Shown here piece after piece: positions 1 to 10,234 of a DNA stretch of 64,000 nt. The notes under the pieces were generated by a model. That model made no database searches. It saw only the letters and a list, made by a program, of their open reading frames with translations, and was not told the DNA's origin. The stretch is taken from assembly GCF_001429785.1 (NCBI RefSeq), contig NZ_LMJF01000012.1, forward strand, positions 252,015 through 316,014. Reading direction: 5' to 3'. A program made the translations under genes and the position numbers. The number at the start of each line of letters is the position of its first letter. Position 1 is the first letter of the stretch. The DNA is from Lysobacter sp. Root916 (GTDB lineage: Bacteria; Pseudomonadota; Gammaproteobacteria; Xanthomonadales; Xanthomonadaceae).

Positions 1-33
1 CCAGCCACGACCACACGGGGAGCGCAAGACTCG

Positions 34-1263
<1,230 letters not shown>

Positions 1264-1266
1264 GCG

Positions 1267-2418
1267 ATGACGGGATTGCGATCGCGCACCTGCTTGCTGT
1301 TATTGCTGCTGTTGTCGGTGCTGGCCGCCTGCGAGCGCGCACCGGCGCCGGTGCGCTTCCATGCCGAGGGCCAGCCGGCCCTGCTCAGCGAATGGGGCGT
1401 GTTGCGCGTGGCCGATCGCCACTTGCGCCTCAACGAAGGTGTGGTGCCCTACGAACTCAACACGCCGCTGTTCAGCGACTACGCGCACAAGCTGCGCACG
1501 GTGTGGATGCCCAAGGGCGCATCGGCGCGCTACAGCGCCGAGGGCGCGTTCGAGTTTCCGGTCGGTACCGTGGTCAGCAAGACCTTTTACTACCCGCGCG
1601 TACCCGGCCAGGCCGCGGACAGCGACGTGGTCGTGCGCAGTAACAGCGCCGACGGCGAGTTCCGCGACGGCGGCCTGGACCTGGCCAAGGTGCGATTGAT
1701 CGAAACCCGCCTGCTGGTGCGGCGCCAGGAAGGCTGGATCGCGCTGCCCTACGTGTGGAATGCCGAGCAGACCGAAGCCAAGCTGATGCGCGGCGGCGAA
1801 CTGGTGGCGCTGAGCCTGCAGGCCGCCGACGGCAGCCGCGAGGACGCGACTTATCAGGTTCCCGATCAGAACCAATGCGGCGGCTGCCACGGCACCGACA
1901 TCAAGAGCAAGGCGCTGCAGCCGATCGGCCTGAAGGCGCGCCATCTCAATCGCGAGTTCGACTACGCCGGCGGTCGCGCCAACCAGCTCGCGCATTGGCA
2001 GCAGTTGGGTTACCTGCGCGATGCGCCGGCGCCCGGCGCCGCGCCGCATGCGGCCGACTGGCGCGACACCGCGCGCGCCAGCCTGGACGCGCGCGCGCGC
2101 GCCTACCTCGATATCAACTGCGGTCATTGCCACAGCCCCAAAGGACCGGGCAACACCTCGGGCCTGTGGCTGGATGCGGCCACCGAAGAGCCGCTGCGGC
2201 TGGGCCGCTGCAAGCTGCCGATCGCTGCGGGCAAGGGCACCGGCGACCGCCGCCACGACATCGTGCCGGGCGATCCGGACGCGTCGATCCTGACCTACCG
2301 CATGGACAGCGACGACCCCTCGGCGATGATGCCGGAGGTCGGTCGCTCCGTGGTGCATCGCGAAGGCGTGACGCTGATCCGAGAATGGATCGCGGCGCAG
2401 CAGGGAGATTGCGGCTAG
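1267..2418 (+). CDS. SO2930/HNE_0200-family diheme c-type cytochrome-like lipoprotein
   Basis: A 383-residue exported protein with a lipoprotein signal (LSVLAACER). Two haem c attachment motifs are visible: CGGCH at residues 204-208 and CGHCH at 285-289. It therefore probably carries two covalent haems in the periplasm or on the outer membrane. The N-terminal half (NEGVVPYELNTPLFSDYA, then FEFPVGTVVSKTFYYP) matches the uncharacterised family found next to beta-helix lipoproteins. It starts 3 bases after the previous stop and is followed 94 bases later by a TonB-dependent receptor. That context suggests a redox step linked to uptake of an unknown ligand. The electron donor or acceptor and the reaction are not known. 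Confidence 0.85.
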   Translation: MTGLRSRTCLLLLLLLSVLAACERAPAPVRFHAEGQPALLSEWGVLRVADRHLRLNEGVVPYELNTPLFSDYAHKLRTVWMPKGASARYSAEGAFEFPVGTVVSKTFYYPRVPGQAADSDVVVRSNSADGEFRDGGLDLAKVRLIETRLLVRRQEGWIALPYVWNAEQTEAKLMRGGELVALSLQAADGSREDATYQVPDQNQCGGCHGTDIKSKALQPIGLKARHLNREFDYAGGRANQLAHWQQLGYLRDAPAPGAAPHAADWRDTARASLDARARAYLDINCGHCHSPKGPGNTSGLWLDAATEEPLRLGRCKLPIAAGKGTGDRRHDIVPGDPDASILTYRMDSDDPSAMMPEVGRSVVHREGVTLIREWIAAQQGDCG

Positions 2419-2512
2419 CGCCCGGCGAGGCGTGCGCTGCCTGGGGAGGACGACGGGCGTGTTCGGGGGAACGCGTCGTCCATGTCGAAAACGAGCGTGA
2501 AGGAAGATCACG

Positions 2513-4951
2513 ATGCTCTTGCGTAAACATAAGTTGGTCACCGCGATCGCCGCGCTTTGCGGCGGTGCCGTCCTCACCTTCGGCGCGCCGTCCACGGCGC
2601 TGGCGCAGTCCGCCGCGACCGAGCCGCAGCCGCGCGCCGAGGCCAAGGACCTCGACGCCATCACCGTCACCGCGCAGAGCCGCGAGCAGGAACTGCAGGA
2701 CGTGCCGATCGCCCTGCAGGTGGTGAGCGACCAGCTCATCGACGACGTCGCCGCCAAGGACCTGGGCGATCTCGACAGCTTCGTGCCGGGCCTGGTGGTG
2801 AACAGCCAACAGCCGACCCAGCCCAGCTTCCAGCTGCGCGGCATCAGCACCGACGACTTCGGCATCGGCACCGACCCGGCGGTCGGCATCTACGTCGACG
2901 GCGTCTACGCCGGCCGCGGCGGCGGCGTGCTGCTGCCGTTCACCGACGTGGAGCGCATCGAAATCCTCAAGGGCCCGCAGGGCACCCTGTTCGGCCGCAA
3001 CACCGCCGCCGGCGCGGTGTCCATCATCACCCGCAAGCCCGGCAGCGAAACCGAAGCCGCCGCGCGCCTGCGCCTGGGCAACGAAGGACGCGTCTACGCC
3101 GACGCGATGGTCAACTTGCCCACCGGCGAGGACGCGGCCCTGCGCGTGAACGCGTTGTTCAACCACAGCGACGGCTGGATCCAGGACGCCAACACCGGCC
3201 GCGATCTCAACCCCGAGAACAACTGGGCCACGCGCGCCGCGTTCCGGCTGGGCCTGGGCGAGCGCACCACCGCCACCTTGAGCTGGGACCACGAGAACCT
3301 GGACCAGCTCGGCCAGGCCACCACCGGCATCGTGCCGCTGCCGCCGCGGCCGGGCCTGCCGACCCTGCCGGTGGACGAGTTGGGCTACCTGGATCCGCGC
3401 AAGGTGCCCACCGCCTCCGACGCCGAAGGCAACGAGGAGTCGCGCCGCTTCGACGGCGTCACCCTGATCGTCGACCACGGCTTCGACTGGGGCACGCTGA
3501 CCATGACCAGCTCCTGGCGCGACTACGACTCGGTCAACCGCGTCGAAGAGGACGGCACCGACCGCAACTACCTCTACGTCGACTCCACCAATACCGAGAG
3601 CAACGAAAGCCTGTACCAGGAGTTCAAGTTCGCCGGCAGCACCGACCGCATCGACTGGGTCGCCGGCGCCAGCTACTTCAAGGAGGAGGCCGACCAGACC
3701 AGCGAGGTCAACGCCCTGACCGACTCGGTGGATACCATCGTCCACAACCTGGGCCTGGCGCCCACGCCCACCGGCTATCTGTTCGGCTACGTCGACCAGC
3801 AACTGGCCGCGTTTGGCATTCCGATCCGACTGCGCGGCCACCGCTGGAACGAGAAGTTCATCAATACCCTGGAGACCCAGTCCTACGCGGTGTTCGGCGA
3901 CGTGATCTGGCATGCCACCGACAAGCTCAACCTGACCTTCGGCCTGCGCTACACCCGCGACGAGAAAGAATTCAGCTGGCTCAACAACCCGCGTTCGGCG
4001 CCCGAGCTGGATGCGGCGCTGGACCAGTTGGAAGCGATGGGCTTCTTCGCCCTGGCAGGCATCCCACGCGAGACCTTCGTCTTCGACGTGGCCTTCATCG
4101 ACCCGCCGGCCATGCTCAACAAGGGCGTGACCAACCGCGCCAAACGCTCCTGGAGCGATGTCAGCCCGCGCTTCGTCGCCGACTACCATTTCAACGACAA
4201 CACCATGGGTTACGCCTCGCTGGCCAAGGGCTACAAGGCCGGCGGGTTCAACTCGCTGCAGATCGGCAGCCGCTTTGACAACGAGGACGTGTGGAATCTG
4301 GAGTTCGGTCTGAAGCAGTCCTTCCCCGATCATCGCCTGCAGTACAACCTGTCGGCCTACTACTACGTTTACGACAACCGCCAGGCGGTGGTGCTGGACA
4401 TGAGCACCACCATCCCGCGCTTCGTCGTCGACACCTCGGACATGGAAGCCTACGGCGTGGACTTCGATGCGCGCTGGCAGGTCACCGACGGCCTGGGCCT
4501 GGACTTCAACGCCGCCTTCATCGACGCCACTTACAAGAACTACGCGTCGATCAGCGGCCTGGACCTGTCGGGCAAGCCCACCGGCGTGCCGCACTGGTTC
4601 CTGGCCGGCGGCATGAACTACCAGTGGTACCTGCAGGAGCACGGCGACCTGCGTCTCTCGCTGCGTCACGCCTACCGCAGCAAGAAGCGCTGCAACACCG
4701 AATCGGTGGCGCAGGGCGACTGCGGGCCCAGCCCGGCGCTGGACCTGGACGAGTCGCGCAACCGCACCGACGTGCGCCTGGCCTGGACCGCACCCAACGG
4801 CCATTGGGGCCTGGCCCTGTTCGGCAACAACGTGTTCGACAACCAGTACATCAATTCCCTGGGTACCTACGGCAAGACCGTGCTCGGCACCGTCGGCGCG
4901 CGCGTGACCGAGCCGCGCACCTTTGGTGTGGAGTTCAACGCGAAGTTTTGA
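2513..4951 (+). CDS. TonB-dependent outer-membrane receptor
   Basis: An 812-residue receptor with a signal peptide (cleavage likely after STALA, about residue 31). A TonB-box-like stretch (DAITVTAQ) follows, then a plug domain (DVPIALQVVSDQLI through IEILKGPQGTLFGRNTAAGAVSIITRKP). The beta-barrel ends in a terminal phenylalanine (FNAKF). AAGGAAG lies about 10 bases before the ATG. This plug type is shared by siderophore and organic-compound receptors, so the ligand cannot be read from sequence. It follows the beta-helix and cytochrome genes on the same strand and probably serves the same pathway. A hairpin with a T-rich tail follows its stop. Confidence 0.9.
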   Translation: MLLRKHKLVTAIAALCGGAVLTFGAPSTALAQSAATEPQPRAEAKDLDAITVTAQSREQELQDVPIALQVVSDQLIDDVAAKDLGDLDSFVPGLVVNSQQPTQPSFQLRGISTDDFGIGTDPAVGIYVDGVYAGRGGGVLLPFTDVERIEILKGPQGTLFGRNTAAGAVSIITRKPGSETEAAARLRLGNEGRVYADAMVNLPTGEDAALRVNALFNHSDGWIQDANTGRDLNPENNWATRAAFRLGLGERTTATLSWDHENLDQLGQATTGIVPLPPRPGLPTLPVDELGYLDPRKVPTASDAEGNEESRRFDGVTLIVDHGFDWGTLTMTSSWRDYDSVNRVEEDGTDRNYLYVDSTNTESNESLYQEFKFAGSTDRIDWVAGASYFKEEADQTSEVNALTDSVDTIVHNLGLAPTPTGYLFGYVDQQLAAFGIPIRLRGHRWNEKFINTLETQSYAVFGDVIWHATDKLNLTFGLRYTRDEKEFSWLNNPRSAPELDAALDQLEAMGFFALAGIPRETFVFDVAFIDPPAMLNKGVTNRAKRSWSDVSPRFVADYHFNDNTMGYASLAKGYKAGGFNSLQIGSRFDNEDVWNLEFGLKQSFPDHRLQYNLSAYYYVYDNRQAVVLDMSTTIPRFVVDTSDMEAYGVDFDARWQVTDGLGLDFNAAFIDATYKNYASISGLDLSGKPTGVPHWFLAGGMNYQWYLQEHGDLRLSLRHAYRSKKRCNTESVAQGDCGPSPALDLDESRNRTDVRLAWTAPNGHWGLALFGNNVFDNQYINSLGTYGKTVLGTVGARVTEPRTFGVEFNAKF

Positions 4952-4955
4952 AGGC

Positions 4956-5057
4956 CGGGATTCGAGATTCGGAATTCGGGATTCGACAGAGCGACCAGCG
5001 AGGGCCCGCCCATGGCGGGCTCTTCGCTTTTGCGAATCCCGAATCCCTAATCCCGAC
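4956..5057. repeat. GGGATTCG-type inverted repeat cluster
   Basis: Tandem degenerate copies of GGGATTCG/GAGATTCG at 4957-4985 face the reverse complement CGAATCCC...AATCCC at 5034-5055. A GC hairpin sits between them. Repeats of this look are common between genes of Xanthomonadaceae; copy number here cannot be counted from one window. Confidence 0.6.
5001..5031 (+). terminator. Rho-independent-like terminator after the receptor gene
   Basis: GCCCGCC (5004-5010), loop CAT, GGCGGGC (5014-5020), followed by the T-rich tail TCTTCGCTTTT. It lies between the receptor stop and recG and points in the same direction as both. Confidence 0.65.
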
Positions 5058-5079
5058 TCTCGGCCTTTATGCTTAGCGC

Positions 5080-7197
5080 ATGCCGAAGCGCAAGGGCGGG
5101 GCGTCCGTCGATCTCCAATTGCAGCCGCTCTCCAGCCTGCCCGGGGTCGGCCCGAGCGTGGCCGAGAAACTCGCCGCGCGCGGTCTGAACAGCCTGCAGG
5201 ACCTGTGGCTGCAATTGCCGCGGCAGTACGAGGACCGCACCTCGATCACCCCGATCCGCTTGCTGCAGCCGGGCGTGCCGGCGCAGGTCGAAGGCCGCGT
5301 CGAAGCGGTCGAGCGCGGCTTCCGCTATCGCCCGCTGCTGCGGGTGGCGATCGGCGACGACAGCCGCGGCACCCTGGTGCTGCGCTTCTTCCATTTCCGC
5401 GCCGCCCAGGTCGCGCAGTTCCGGGTCGGCGCGCGCGTGCGCTGCTACGGCACGCCCAAGCCCGGCCAGATCGGCCTGGAGATCGTGCATCCCAGCTATC
5501 GCGTGCTCGACGATCACGACGACAGCGCGCTGGGCGAGCGCCTGGATCCGGTCTATCCCGCGGTCGAGGGCATCGGCCCGGCTTCGCTGCGGCGCCTGAT
5601 CGGCCTGGCCCTGGACCGCCTGCCCGACGAGGACGCGCTGGAGCTGTTGCCGCGCGAGCTGCGCGAGCGCCTGCAACTGCCGACCCTGCGCGAGGCCCTG
5701 CTGACCGTGCACCGGCCGCCGCAGGATGCCGACGTGGCCGCGCTGATCGCCGGCACCCATCCGGCCCAGCGCCGGCTGGCGCTGGAGGAACTGCTGGCCC
5801 ATCACCTCAGCCTGCGTCGTCAGCGCATCGCCCAGCAGGCGCACAAGGCGCCCGCTTTGAAGGGCCTGGCCCTGGCCGAGCGCCTGCGCAAGGCCCTGCC
5901 GTTCGCGCTCACCGGCGCCCAGCAGCGCGTGTTCGCGCAGATCCGCGCCGACCTCGCCAAGCCCTCGCCGATGCTGCGCCTGGTTCAGGGCGACGTCGGC
6001 AGCGGCAAGACCGTGGTGGCGGCGATGGCGGCGATGATCGCGGTGCATGCCGGCCGCCAGGCCGCGCTGATGGCGCCGACCGAACTGCTGGCCGAGCAGC
6101 ACCTCAACAACCTGCGCGGCTGGCTGGAACCGCTGGACGTGCGGGTGGCCTGGCTGGCCGGCAAGGTCACCGGCCGCGCGCGCGCCAAGGTGCTGGAACA
6201 GGTGGCCTCGGGCGAGGCCCAGGTGGTGGTCGGCACCCACGCGCTGATGCAGGAGGGCGTGGCCTTCCGCGATCTGGCGTTGGCGATCGTCGATGAGCAG
6301 CACCGCTTCGGCGTGCACCAGCGCCTGGCGCTACGCGACAAGGGCGCGGGCGGGGAGGTCGGCGCGAACGCGATCGTCCCGCACCAGTTGGTGATGACCG
6401 CCACCCCGATCCCGCGCACCCTGGCGATGGCCGCCTATGCCGATCTGGACGTGTCGGCGATCGACGAACTGCCGCCCGGGCGCACGCCGGTGCAGACGGT
6501 GGCGCTCAGCGAGGAACGCCGTCCGGAGCTGGTCGAGCGCATCCGCGGCGCCTGCGCCGAGGGCCGCCAGGCCTATTGGGTCTGCACCCTGATCGACGAT
6601 TCCGACGAGGTGGTGGCGCAGGCCGCGCAGACCACCTTCGAGGAGCTGTCGCGGCAGCTAGCCGAGCTGCGCGTGGGCCTGGTCCACGGCCGCATGAAGG
6701 CCAGCGAGAAGCAGGCGACCATGCGCGCGTTCAAGGACGGCGACATCGACCTGCTGGTCGCGACCACGGTGATCGAGGTCGGCGTGGACGTACCCAATGC
6801 CTCGCTGATGATCGTCGAGAACGCCGAGCGCCTGGGCCTGGCGCAGCTGCACCAGCTGCGCGGCCGGGTCGGGCGCGGCCGCGCCGCGTCCAGCTGCGTG
6901 CTGCTGTACCGCGCGCCGCTGTCGGGGCTGGCGCGGCAACGCCTGGAGACCATGCGCCAGACCCACGACGGCTTCGTGATCGCCGAGAAGGATCTGGAAT
7001 TGCGCGGCCCGGGCGAACTGCTGGGCACGCGCCAGACCGGTCTGGCCGGCTTCCGCGTCGCCGACCTGGCCCGCGACGCCGACCTGCTGCCGCAGGTGCA
7101 GGCGCTGGGCGAGCGCCTGCTCGCCGACGCGCCCGAGATCGCCCAGCGCATCGTCGAACGCTGGGTCGGCGGCGCCGCGCGCTACGCTTCGGCGTAG
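5080..7197 (+). CDS. recG: ATP-dependent DNA helicase RecG
   Basis: A 705-residue superfamily 2 helicase that remodels stalled replication forks and Holliday junctions. The N-terminal wedge region is recognisable (GVGPSVAEKLAARGL, residues about 15-30, then an OB-fold segment). Helicase motifs follow in order: Walker A GDVGSGKT near residue 305, TPTELLAEQH-type motif Ia, DEQHRFG (motif II) near 405, TATPIPRT (motif III), and the C-terminal GVDVPNASLM and QLRGRVGRG motifs. The length equals the family norm (about 690-705). The gene appears to stand alone: a terminator precedes it and the kinase promoter follows. A weak TATGCT stands about 12 bases before the ATG, so the leader may be very short. 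Confidence 0.97.
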   Translation: MPKRKGGASVDLQLQPLSSLPGVGPSVAEKLAARGLNSLQDLWLQLPRQYEDRTSITPIRLLQPGVPAQVEGRVEAVERGFRYRPLLRVAIGDDSRGTLVLRFFHFRAAQVAQFRVGARVRCYGTPKPGQIGLEIVHPSYRVLDDHDDSALGERLDPVYPAVEGIGPASLRRLIGLALDRLPDEDALELLPRELRERLQLPTLREALLTVHRPPQDADVAALIAGTHPAQRRLALEELLAHHLSLRRQRIAQQAHKAPALKGLALAERLRKALPFALTGAQQRVFAQIRADLAKPSPMLRLVQGDVGSGKTVVAAMAAMIAVHAGRQAALMAPTELLAEQHLNNLRGWLEPLDVRVAWLAGKVTGRARAKVLEQVASGEAQVVVGTHALMQEGVAFRDLALAIVDEQHRFGVHQRLALRDKGAGGEVGANAIVPHQLVMTATPIPRTLAMAAYADLDVSAIDELPPGRTPVQTVALSEERRPELVERIRGACAEGRQAYWVCTLIDDSDEVVAQAAQTTFEELSRQLAELRVGLVHGRMKASEKQATMRAFKDGDIDLLVATTVIEVGVDVPNASLMIVENAERLGLAQLHQLRGRVGRGRAASSCVLLYRAPLSGLARQRLETMRQTHDGFVIAEKDLELRGPGELLGTRQTGLAGFRVADLARDADLLPQVQALGERLLADAPEIAQRIVERWVGGAARYASA

Positions 7198-7263
7198 GCG
7201 GGCGGGCGCCCCCATGCGCCGCGGTATCCGGGCGGCGCCGCTGAATTGACGAAATCGGCTGGT

Positions 7264-7277
7264 TTTGATCGATACAA
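7264..7277 (+). promoter_or_regulatory. Candidate LacI-family operator upstream of the glucokinase-family gene
   Basis: TTTGATCGATACAA, an imperfect palindrome centred on ATCGAT. The same core with TTnG before and nCA after recurs upstream of the large receptor (10621-10634) and of the lacI gene (18679-18692). Operator function is inferred from position, symmetry and the presence of a LacI regulator in the locus. Confidence 0.5.
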
Positions 7278-7288
7278 ATGCGCGACGG

Positions 7289-7306
7289 CTTGGTCGATAA
7301 TCGGGC
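7289..7306 (+). promoter_or_regulatory. Candidate promoter core shared with the lacI gene
   Basis: CTTGGTCGATAATCGGGC contains a GATAAT -10-like hexamer. It matches 16 of 18 positions of the segment at 18692-18709 before lacI. The kinase ATG at 7328 lies about 25 bases downstream, with GGAAG as ribosome binding site. Confidence 0.5.
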
Positions 7307-7327
7307 CAACCCCCTGGGAAGCAGGCC

Positions 7328-8440
7328 ATGCCCGCCGTCCGCTCCAACGCCGCCGTCCTGCCCGCGCCGGCCGCCGCCGGCACTCCGGTCCCTCGTCGCG
7401 GCGAGACCGCGCTAGCGGTGCACGTGTCGGAACCGGCATGCTCGCCGGCTATGACGGTCCATCCCAAGTGCGCGCAGCTGCGCGATCTGATCGCCGCCGA
7501 TGTCGGCGGCACCCATGCCCGGGTCGGACATGTGCGCGTCGGCGACGACGGCACGCTGTCGGTACTGCGCTTTCGCCAATACGCCTGCGCGCAGGCCCCC
7601 AGCCTGGCCGCGATCCTGCGCGACTTCGCCGAAGAGGCGCAGGTGGCGCCGGAACACGCGGTGGTCGCGATCGCCGGGCGCCTGGACGGCGACCGCCTGC
7701 TCAACAGCAATCTGCCCTGGCCGGTGTCGCTGGAGCGCACCCGGCTGGAGGCCGGCTGCGGACAGTTGGCCCTGCTCAACGATTTCGAAGCCGTGGCCTA
7801 CGCGGTGCCGCGCCTGGACCCGGCGCGCATGCTGCACATCTGCGGCGACGCCGCCGCCAACGCCGGCCCGGCGCTGGTGCTGGGCCCGGGCACCGGCTTC
7901 GGCGCCGCGCTGTACGTGCCGGGCTCGCCCGCGCGCGTGCTGGCCAGCGAAGCCGGCCACGCCGCGCTGGCCGCGGGCACGCCGCGCGAACTGGATCTGC
8001 TGCGGCAACTGCTGCAACGCTGGCCGCACGTGGACAACGAACGCGTGCTGTCCGGCCCCGGTCTGGTCCACACCTACGAAGCGCTATGCGCGCTGGACGC
8101 GGCGCCGCCGCGACTGGACACGCCCGAAGCCATCGCCGCGGCCGCGCAGCGCGGCGACGATGCGCAGGCGGTGGAGGCGCTGTCGATCTTCTGCGCCATG
8201 CTCGGCAGCCTGGCCGGCGACCTCGCCGTGACCTTCGGCGCGCAGTCGGTGTACCTGGCCGGCGGCATCCCGGCCCAGATCGCGCCGTTCCTGCTGGCCA
8301 GCGATTTCGCCGCGCGCTTCCGCAACAAGGGCGTGTTCGCCGAGCTGATGGCGCGCACGCCGGTGCGGCTGGTCGAGCACGGCCAACGCGGCCTGCTCGG
8401 CGCCGCCGCCTATTACCTGGAGCGCCACGCCGGCGACTGA
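7328..8440 (+). CDS. glk: Glucokinase-family hexose kinase (possible GlcNAc kinase)
   Basis: A 370-residue cytoplasmic sugar kinase of the bacterial glucokinase family (PF02685 type). It shows the phosphate-binding AADVGGTHARVG (about residue 57), the sugar-site LLNDFEAVAYAVP, the adenosine motif LVLGPGTGFGAAL and SEAGHAALA. The first 41 residues are Ala/Pro rich and precede the conserved fold. I kept the ATG at 7328 because GGAAG lies 7 bases before it and related Xanthomonas kinases carry a similar leader, but an ATG at 7451 would give 329 residues, nearer the E. coli length. In Xanthomonas some proteins of this family have been assigned as GlcNAc kinases, and the next gene releases GlcNAc, so GlcNAc is a plausible substrate; glucose remains possible. 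Confidence 0.85.
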   Translation: MPAVRSNAAVLPAPAAAGTPVPRRGETALAVHVSEPACSPAMTVHPKCAQLRDLIAADVGGTHARVGHVRVGDDGTLSVLRFRQYACAQAPSLAAILRDFAEEAQVAPEHAVVAIAGRLDGDRLLNSNLPWPVSLERTRLEAGCGQLALLNDFEAVAYAVPRLDPARMLHICGDAAANAGPALVLGPGTGFGAALYVPGSPARVLASEAGHAALAAGTPRELDLLRQLLQRWPHVDNERVLSGPGLVHTYEALCALDAAPPRLDTPEAIAAAAQRGDDAQAVEALSIFCAMLGSLAGDLAVTFGAQSVYLAGGIPAQIAPFLLASDFAARFRNKGVFAELMARTPVRLVEHGQRGLLGAAAYYLERHAGD

Positions 8441-8492
8441 AATCGCGCGGCGCGACGGCGACCGCCGACCGACTTCCCATCGAGACCACGCC

Positions 8493-9500
8493 ATGAGCAC
8501 GCGCCGCCACTTCCTCCAGTCCTCGTTATTGGCCGCGGGCGCCCTGGCCGCGCCGCGTCTGGCGCGGTCCGCGCCCGCCAGCGGCGCCAAGGTGGTGTCG
8601 ACCTGGGATTTCGGCGTCGGCGCGAATGCGGCGGCCTGGCCTGTGCTCGCGCGCGGCGGCGACGCGCTGGACGCGGTGGAGGCCGGCGCGCGCTGGGCCG
8701 AGGCCGACCTGTGCAATCCCACCGTGGGCCGCTGTGGCAATCCCGACCGCGACGGTGTGCTGACCCTGGACGCCAGCATCATGGCCGGCGACGGCCGCTG
8801 CGGCGCGGTCGCCGCGCTCGAGGACATCCTGCATCCGGTGTCGGTGGCGCGCGCTGTGATGGATAAGACTCCGCACGTGATGCTGGTGGGCGAGGGCGCC
8901 CAGCAGTTCGCGCTGGCGCAGGGCTTTCCCAAGCAGCCGCTGCTGACCGACGAGGCGCGCAAGGCCTGGCGCGAATGGCTGAAAACCAGCGAGTACCGCC
9001 CGCAGATCAATGCCGAGCGCAGACAGCGCCCGGGCGACGCCAGCAACCACGACACCCTGGGCATCCTGGCGATCGGCGCGGACGGCAAGCTTGCCGGCGC
9101 CTGCACCACCAGCGGCATGGCCTGGAAGCTGCACGGCCGGGTCGGCGACAGCCCCATCGTCGGCGCCGGTTTGTACGTGGACAACGAGGCCGGCGCCGCC
9201 ACCGCCTCGGGCGTGGGCGAGGAGATGGTGCGCAACGCGGCAAGCTTTCTCGTGGTCGAACTGATGCGCCAGGGACGCTCGCCGGCCGAGGCCTGCCGGG
9301 AGGCGATCGAACGCGTGGTGCGCAAACGGCCGGAAGCCAGCAAGCAATTGCAGGTGTGCTTCCTGGCCTTGAACAAGCACGGCGAAGTCGGGGCCTACGC
9401 GCTGCACCAGGGCTTCGTCTACGCCGTGCACGACGACGGCGCCGGCCCGCACGAGCGTCTGCACGAATCGGCCTCGGTCTACGCCACGGCACGCAAGTGA
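8493..9500 (+). CDS. Glycosylasparaginase, N4-(beta-GlcNAc)-L-asparaginase
   Basis: A 335-residue N-terminal nucleophile hydrolase that splits GlcNAc-asparagine into an aminosugar and aspartate, the last step in degrading N-linked glycoproteins. The autoprocessing site is clear: HDT followed by LGILAIG, with Thr188 as the new N-terminal nucleophile. Family landmarks WDFG (near residue 33), CNPTVG...DASIM and the ATASGVGE glycine region are present. The N-terminus (MSTRRHFLQSSLLAAGALA) resembles a twin-arginine signal peptide, so the enzyme probably folds in the cytoplasm and works in the periplasm. It lies 52 bases after the kinase gene, and its stop overlaps the start of cutC. It is an early clue that the surrounding genes treat N-glycans. 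Confidence 0.93.
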   Translation: MSTRRHFLQSSLLAAGALAAPRLARSAPASGAKVVSTWDFGVGANAAAWPVLARGGDALDAVEAGARWAEADLCNPTVGRCGNPDRDGVLTLDASIMAGDGRCGAVAALEDILHPVSVARAVMDKTPHVMLVGEGAQQFALAQGFPKQPLLTDEARKAWREWLKTSEYRPQINAERRQRPGDASNHDTLGILAIGADGKLAGACTTSGMAWKLHGRVGDSPIVGAGLYVDNEAGAATASGVGEEMVRNAASFLVVELMRQGRSPAEACREAIERVVRKRPEASKQLQVCFLALNKHGEVGAYALHQGFVYAVHDDGAGPHERLHESASVYATARK

Positions 9501-10234
9501 GCCGCATCGCCCTGGAGATCGCCGCCAACTCGCTGGCCTCGGCGCTGGCGGCGCAGGACGGCGGCGCCGACCGGGTCGAACTGTGCGAGAACCTGGGCGA
9601 GGGCGGTTGCACGCCGTCCTACGCCAGCATCGCGATGGCGCGCGAGCGCCTGCGCATTCCCCTGTACGTGCTGATCCGTCCGCGCGCCGGCGATTTCCTC
9701 TACGACGCGTTGGAGCGCGAGCGTATGCGCCGGGACATCGAACTGTGCGTTCGCCTGGGCTGCGACGGCGTGGTGATCGGCGCGCTGGATGCCGACGGCG
9801 ACGTCGACCGCGCCGCCTGCGCCGAACTGATCGCCGCGGCCGGCGCGCTGGGCGTCACCTTCCATCGCGCCATCGACGCCGCGCGCGATCGCGCGCGCGC
9901 GCTGGAGGACGCGATCGCGCTCGGCTGCGAGCGCGTGCTGAGTTCCGGCGGCGCGGCCGGCGCCCCTGCCGGCGCCGCCGGCATCGCCGCGCTGGTGCGG
10001 CAGGCGCAGGGACGCATCGCGCTGATGGCGGGGGCGGGGATCGGGGCCGGCAACGTGGCCGCCTTGCTGGCCGCGACCGGGGTGAACCAGGTGCATGCCT
10101 CGGCCAAGGGCATGCAGCGTTCGCGCATGCGCTGGCGTAACGCAGCGCTGGTGGGGCTGGATCCGGATTGGATCGCCAGCCAGCGCGAGCAAGTAGCTGC
10201 GCTGCGCCAGGCCCTGGATGCCAGCGCTGCCTGA
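9497..10234 (+). CDS. cutC: CutC-family TIM-barrel protein
   Basis: A 245-residue protein of the CutC family: LEIAANSLASALAAQDGGADRVELCENLGEGGCTPS at the start, IRPRAGDFLYD near residue 60, VTFHRAIDA near 120, and VNQVHASAKG near the end. The GTG start at 9497 overlaps the TGA of the glycosylasparaginase gene (GTGA), giving translational coupling and the normal length of about 245. The family was named for copper homeostasis in E. coli, a role since questioned, and its true reaction is unknown. Here the partner enzyme and the regulon are sugar related, which argues for a carbohydrate-linked role. No signal peptide is visible, so it should be cytoplasmic. Confidence 0.9.
   Translation: MSRIALEIAANSLASALAAQDGGADRVELCENLGEGGCTPSYASIAMARERLRIPLYVLIRPRAGDFLYDALERERMRRDIELCVRLGCDGVVIGALDADGDVDRAACAELIAAAGALGVTFHRAIDAARDRARALEDAIALGCERVLSSGGAAGAPAGAAGIAALVRQAQGRIALMAGAGIGAGNVAALLAATGVNQVHASAKGMQRSRMRWRNAALVGLDPDWIASQREQVAALRQALDASAA

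Noticed and set aside
1-33. Possible end of an upstream gene at the left edge
   Set aside because: Only 33 bases are visible; they hold a ribosome binding site for the first gene and nothing else can be supported.
2091-2103. Alternating GCGCGCGC run in the cytochrome gene as a Z-DNA or regulatory tract
   Set aside because: It is a run of Ala/Arg codons in a GC-rich gene; similar runs occur all over the window.
2114-4804. Very long open frame on the minus strand opposite the first receptor gene
   Set aside because: It is the shadow of a high-GC coding gene: composition is Gly/Ala/Val/Arg repeats with no family motif, while the plus-strand receptor is unmistakable.
7198-7260. Possible tRNA or small RNA between recG and glk
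   Set aside because: No cloverleaf, no CCA end and no stable long stem could be found.
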